From Ramlibacter sp. WS9 (GTDB lineage: Bacteria > Pseudomonadota > Gammaproteobacteria > Burkholderiales > Burkholderiaceae_C): a DNA stretch of 64,000 nucleotides. The notes under the pieces were generated by a model, which worked only from the letters and a program-made list of their open reading frames with translations, was not told the DNA's origin and did not search any database. The stretch lies in the NCBI RefSeq assembly GCF_003797765.1, contig NZ_RKMB01000001.1:248001-312000 (forward strand). The letters are read 5' to 3'. Below, in pieces: positions 61,787-64,000 of this stretch; position 1 is the first letter of the stretch; the number at the start of each line of letters is the position of its first letter. A program made the position numbers and the translations under genes.

Positions 61787-63289
61787 TCAGGCGGCGAGTT
61801 TTTCCTTCAGCACGACTTCGCCCCGCAGCGAATGCGAATTCGCTTCCGTGACTGTCACATCGATCATCTGCCCGACCAGCCGCTTCGGGCCCTTGAAGTT
61901 GACCATGCGGTTGCACTCGGTGCGGCCCGCCAGTTCGCTCGGGTTCTTCCGCGACGGGCCTTCCACAAGGATGCGCTGCACCGTGCCGACGCGGCTCTCG
62001 CTGATCGCGCGCATGTTGCCTTCGATCACCGCCTGCACCTGCTGCAGCCGCTTGAGTTTGACTTCGTGCGGTGTGTCGTCGTGCAGCGTGGCGGCGGGCG
62101 TGCCCGGACGCGGACTGAAGATGAAGCTGAAGCTGTTGTCGTAGCCCACGTCATCGAGCAGCTTCATCAGCTTGGCGTGGTCTTCGTCGGTCTCGCCGGG
62201 GAAGCCGACGATGAAGTCGCTGGACAAGGCCATCTCGGGGCGGATCGCCCTCAGCTTGCGCACCGTGCTCTTGTATTCCATCGCCGTGTAGCCGCGCTTC
62301 ATCGCCATCAGGATGCGGTCGCTGCCGTGCTGCACCGGCAGGTGCAGGTGGCTCACCAGCTTGGGCACCTTGGCGTACACCTCGATCAGGCGCTGGGTGA
62401 ACTCGTTCGGGTGGCTGGTGGTGTATCGGATGCGCTCGATGCCGGGAATCTCGGCGACGTATTCGATCAGCAGGGCGAAGTCGGCGATCTCGGCTGAATC
62501 GCCCATCTTGCCGCGGTAGGCGTTGACGTTCTGGCCCAGCAGCGTCACTTCCTTCACGCCCTGGTCAGCCAGGCCCGCCACTTCGACCAGCACGTCCTCG
62601 AACGGCCGCGAGACTTCCTCGCCGCGCGTGTACGGCACCACGCAGTAGCTGCAGTATTTGGAGCAGCCTTCCATGATGCTGACGAAGGCGGTGGCGCCGT
62701 CCACGCGGGCCGGGGGCAGGTTGTCGAACTTCTCGATCTCCGGGAAGCTGATGTCCACCTGCGCGCGCTTCTGCTCGGTGCGCTGGCGCAGCAGCTCGGG
62801 CAGGCGGTGCAGCGTCTGCGGGCCGAACACCACGTCCACATAAGGCGCCCGCTCGATGATGGCCGCGCCTTCCTGGCTGGCGACGCAACCGCCCACGCCG
62901 ATCAGCACGCCCTTTTTCTTGAGATGCTTGACGCGGCCCAGGTCGCTGAACACCTTCTCTTGCGCCTTCTCGCGCACCGAGCAGGTGTTGAAGAGGATCA
63001 GGTCGGCTTCTTCCACATCCTGGGTGGCCTCATAGCCCTGCGCCGCATGCATCACGTCCACCATCTTGTCCGAGTCGTACTCGTTCATCTGGCAGCCGAA
63101 CGTCTTGATAAAGACCTTTTTTGGCAATGGAGCCCCCACGTTTGCCGCCGGGGCGGCTGCTCTGGACGTGCCGCCGTCAGAGTCGGCGGCTCTTCGCCCC
63201 GTCCCAGCCTGCGCAGGCAGGCTGGGAGCCGCGGGGCTCAGCCCCTCAGGGGCGTTCGCTAGCTTGAAGCGGTTCTGCGCGTCGCTCAT
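61787..63289 (-). CDS. miaB: tRNA-2-methylthio-N6-dimethylallyladenosine synthase MiaB
   Basis: This radical-SAM methylthiotransferase adds the 2-methylthio group at A37 of tRNAs. The UPF0004 domain has the cysteines in [19 protein letters not shown] and GCVASQ; the radical-SAM triad is CSKYCSYC; a TRAM domain ends the protein ([20 protein letters not shown]). As drawn it has 500 residues, with about 55 extra N-terminal residues of low complexity that derive from a palindromic repeat at 63203-63253. A TTG ([12 protein letters not shown]) after GGGGG may be the real start, giving about 446 residues. Confidence 0.92.
   Translation of the reverse strand: MSDAQNRFKLANAPEGLSPAAPSLPAQAGTGRRAADSDGGTSRAAAPAANVGAPLPKKVFIKTFGCQMNEYDSDKMVDVMHAAQGYEATQDVEEADLILFNTCSVREKAQEKVFSDLGRVKHLKKKGVLIGVGGCVASQEGAAIIERAPYVDVVFGPQTLHRLPELLRQRTEQKRAQVDISFPEIEKFDNLPPARVDGATAFVSIMEGCSKYCSYCVVPYTRGEEVSRPFEDVLVEVAGLADQGVKEVTLLGQNVNAYRGKMGDSAEIADFALLIEYVAEIPGIERIRYTTSHPNEFTQRLIEVYAKVPKLVSHLHLPVQHGSDRILMAMKRGYTAMEYKSTVRKLRAIRPEMALSSDFIVGFPGETDEDHAKLMKLLDDVGYDNSFSFIFSPRPGTPAATLHDDTPHEVKLKRLQQVQAVIEGNMRAISESRVGTVQRILVEGPSRKNPSELAGRTECNRMVNFKGPKRLVGQMIDVTVTEANSHSLRGEVVLKEKLAA
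63203..63253. repeat. Palindromic repeat inside the miaB 5' end
   Basis: A perfect 10-bp stem with 4-nt loop (CCCAGCCTGC 63203-63212 and GCAGGCTGGG 63217-63226) is followed by GAGCC/GGCTC and GCCCCTCAGGGGC dyads. Such palindromes normally lie between genes in this group, but here they are in frame with the miaB N-terminus. Confidence 0.7.
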
Positions 63290-63302
63290 GACAAATGCCG
63301 CC

Positions 63303-63728
63303 TCAACGCCGCGCGCCGAAGATCAGCGCCAGCAGTTCGATGAAACGCTGCGCGCCATTGGCGCCCGAGCCCGCACCGCCCAGCTTGGTGTATTCGTCGT
63401 CGGTCAGGATCCAGACTTCATGGATCAGGCCCGCCGCGTCGCGGCGATACACCACGGGCAAGGTCTTGCCGACGATGCCGCCGGACAGCACCAGCATGTT
63501 GTTCAGGTCGCGGATGCGAGAGCCGGGCGAGAGCCGGTCGGGCTTGCCGTCGAGCGTGATCTCGGGCGGTGCGGTGACGACGAGCTTGCCCAGGACGACG
63601 TCCTTGGGCGCGTCGCGCTGGATGCCCTGGGCCGAGGCCGTGACGGCAAACGTGAGGAACAGGCCGGCCAGGAACGCGGAAAACGCGCTTCTTGCCCGGC
63701 TCTTCGTGCAGCGATTCATGGTGTACAT
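63303..63728 (-). CDS. Small secreted protein of unknown function
   Basis: The 141-residue product has a signal peptide ([24 protein letters not shown]). The mature part is beta-rich ([37 protein letters not shown]) and includes [23 protein letters not shown]. It has no cysteine after the signal. ATGs at 63728 and 63719 are both possible. It is 13 nt upstream of the miaB start codon, so the two may share a transcript. I do not recognise the family beyond conserved unknown proteins next to miaB in Burkholderiales. Confidence 0.75.
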   Translation of the reverse strand: MYTMNRCTKSRARSAFSAFLAGLFLTFAVTASAQGIQRDAPKDVVLGKLVVTAPPEITLDGKPDRLSPGSRIRDLNNMLVLSGGIVGKTLPVVYRRDAAGLIHEVWILTDDEYTKLGGAGSGANGAQRFIELLALIFGARR

Positions 63729-63760
63729 CCAGAGGCTGTGGAGGGGAGGGAATGGCGATT

Positions 63761-64000
63761 TTACCGGCTTGCGGTCCGCAGCTCCGGCGGCGGCTCCCAT
63801 GAGTGGGCCCAGTAACTCACCGTGAGGGATTGCGGGAAAAGCGACAAGACGCTCTTGCGGTCCAGCCATCGTCCGTCGCGCATCATCGGCTTTCGAAACA
63901 GGCGATCGTGGATGCGGTCGTTCCAGTCGAGCGGAAAGAAGACGTGGCCTGGCACCGCGGCCACGCGTGTGGGGCGTGGTTCCGGCGCCAGGGCCGACGG
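63761..64000 (-). CDS. C-terminal part of an unrecognised protein, cut by window edge
   Basis: The frame is open from the window edge to a stop at 63761, giving about 79 residues that end SLTVSYWAHSWEPPPELRTASR. It includes VFFPLDWNDRIHDRLFRKPMM. I do not recognise it. It runs toward the small secreted gene and may share its transcript. Confidence 0.55.
   Translation of the reverse strand, partial: PSALAPEPRPTRVAAVPGHVFFPLDWNDRIHDRLFRKPMMRDGRWLDRKSVLSLFPQSLTVSYWAHSWEPPPELRTASR

Overview
The window is GC-rich DNA with dense, short-gapped operons. It fits a betaproteobacterium of the order Burkholderiales, most likely Comamonadaceae (Ramlibacter/Variovorax-like). Pointers are a Bug-type tricarboxylate-binding protein, a Burkholderia-type porin, a lysine/alanine-rich histone H1-like protein, PilSR next to a CcsA-like protein, and palindromic intergenic repeats of a kind seen in that family. 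Genus-level placement is inference. No rRNA, tRNA, CRISPR array, transposase or phage gene was recognised.

Region by region. 1-2.1 kb: a truncated DUF2855 gene and the ohrR-ohr peroxide-resistance pair with a clear operator. 2.1-7.4 kb: a leftward block hbd, unknown membrane protein, tldD, pmbA, crotonase. 7.5-10.1 kb: a GMC oxidoreductase and a hemerythrin-like protein. 10.1-10.8 kb: two palindromic MITE-like elements. 10.8-14.4 kb: a tightly overlapping four-gene operon joining a NodIJ-type ABC exporter to two flavin-fold proteins, one fused to GAF and winged-helix-like domains. 14.5-19.0 kb: psd, an AbrB/PIN toxin-antitoxin pair with a perfect operator, ald, an AraC regulator, a periplasmic protein and a scar of a second ald.

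19.2-27.6 kb is a copper-handling island: P-type ATPase, DUF2933 protein, Cys-rich HMA chaperone, lipoprotein, CusF-like protein, cupredoxin, TAT-exported multicopper oxidase, TolC-like lipoprotein and two small unknown proteins. A MerR-family promoter with a 19-bp spacer drives the ATPase branch. 27.6-32.3 kb is a LysR-controlled uptake and catabolism cluster (Bug protein, threonine-synthase-like PLP enzyme, porin, small periplasmic protein). 32.3-34.8 kb: amn, a small unknown gene and a third MITE-like element with longer arms. 34.8-39.4 kb: two tandem FecR/DUF6600 proteins with very long low-complexity tails. 39.5-43.5 kb: gor, a LysR regulator, a GST and a flavin-fold protein.

43.5-49.5 kb: an Mla-like lipid-transport set (permease, MCE protein, lipoprotein) without an ATPase, then a TipA-type MerR regulator whose own last codons carry the operator of the downstream acyltransferase/MFS pair. 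49.6-55.2 kb: a small secreted protein, the H1-like gene with an intrinsic terminator, and nrdA/nrdB with two NrdR boxes 32 bp apart. 55.5-60.3 kb: ccsA-like, PP0621-family, pilS, pilR, ampD. 60.3-64 kb: ffh, miaB with a repeat-derived N-terminal extension, a small periplasmic protein and the end of an unrecognised gene.

The best candidates for undescribed biology are the NodIJ/flavin-fold/GAF operon, the palindromic elements, the FecR/DUF6600 tandem, and the MerR promoter that would make a nearly leaderless acyltransferase mRNA.
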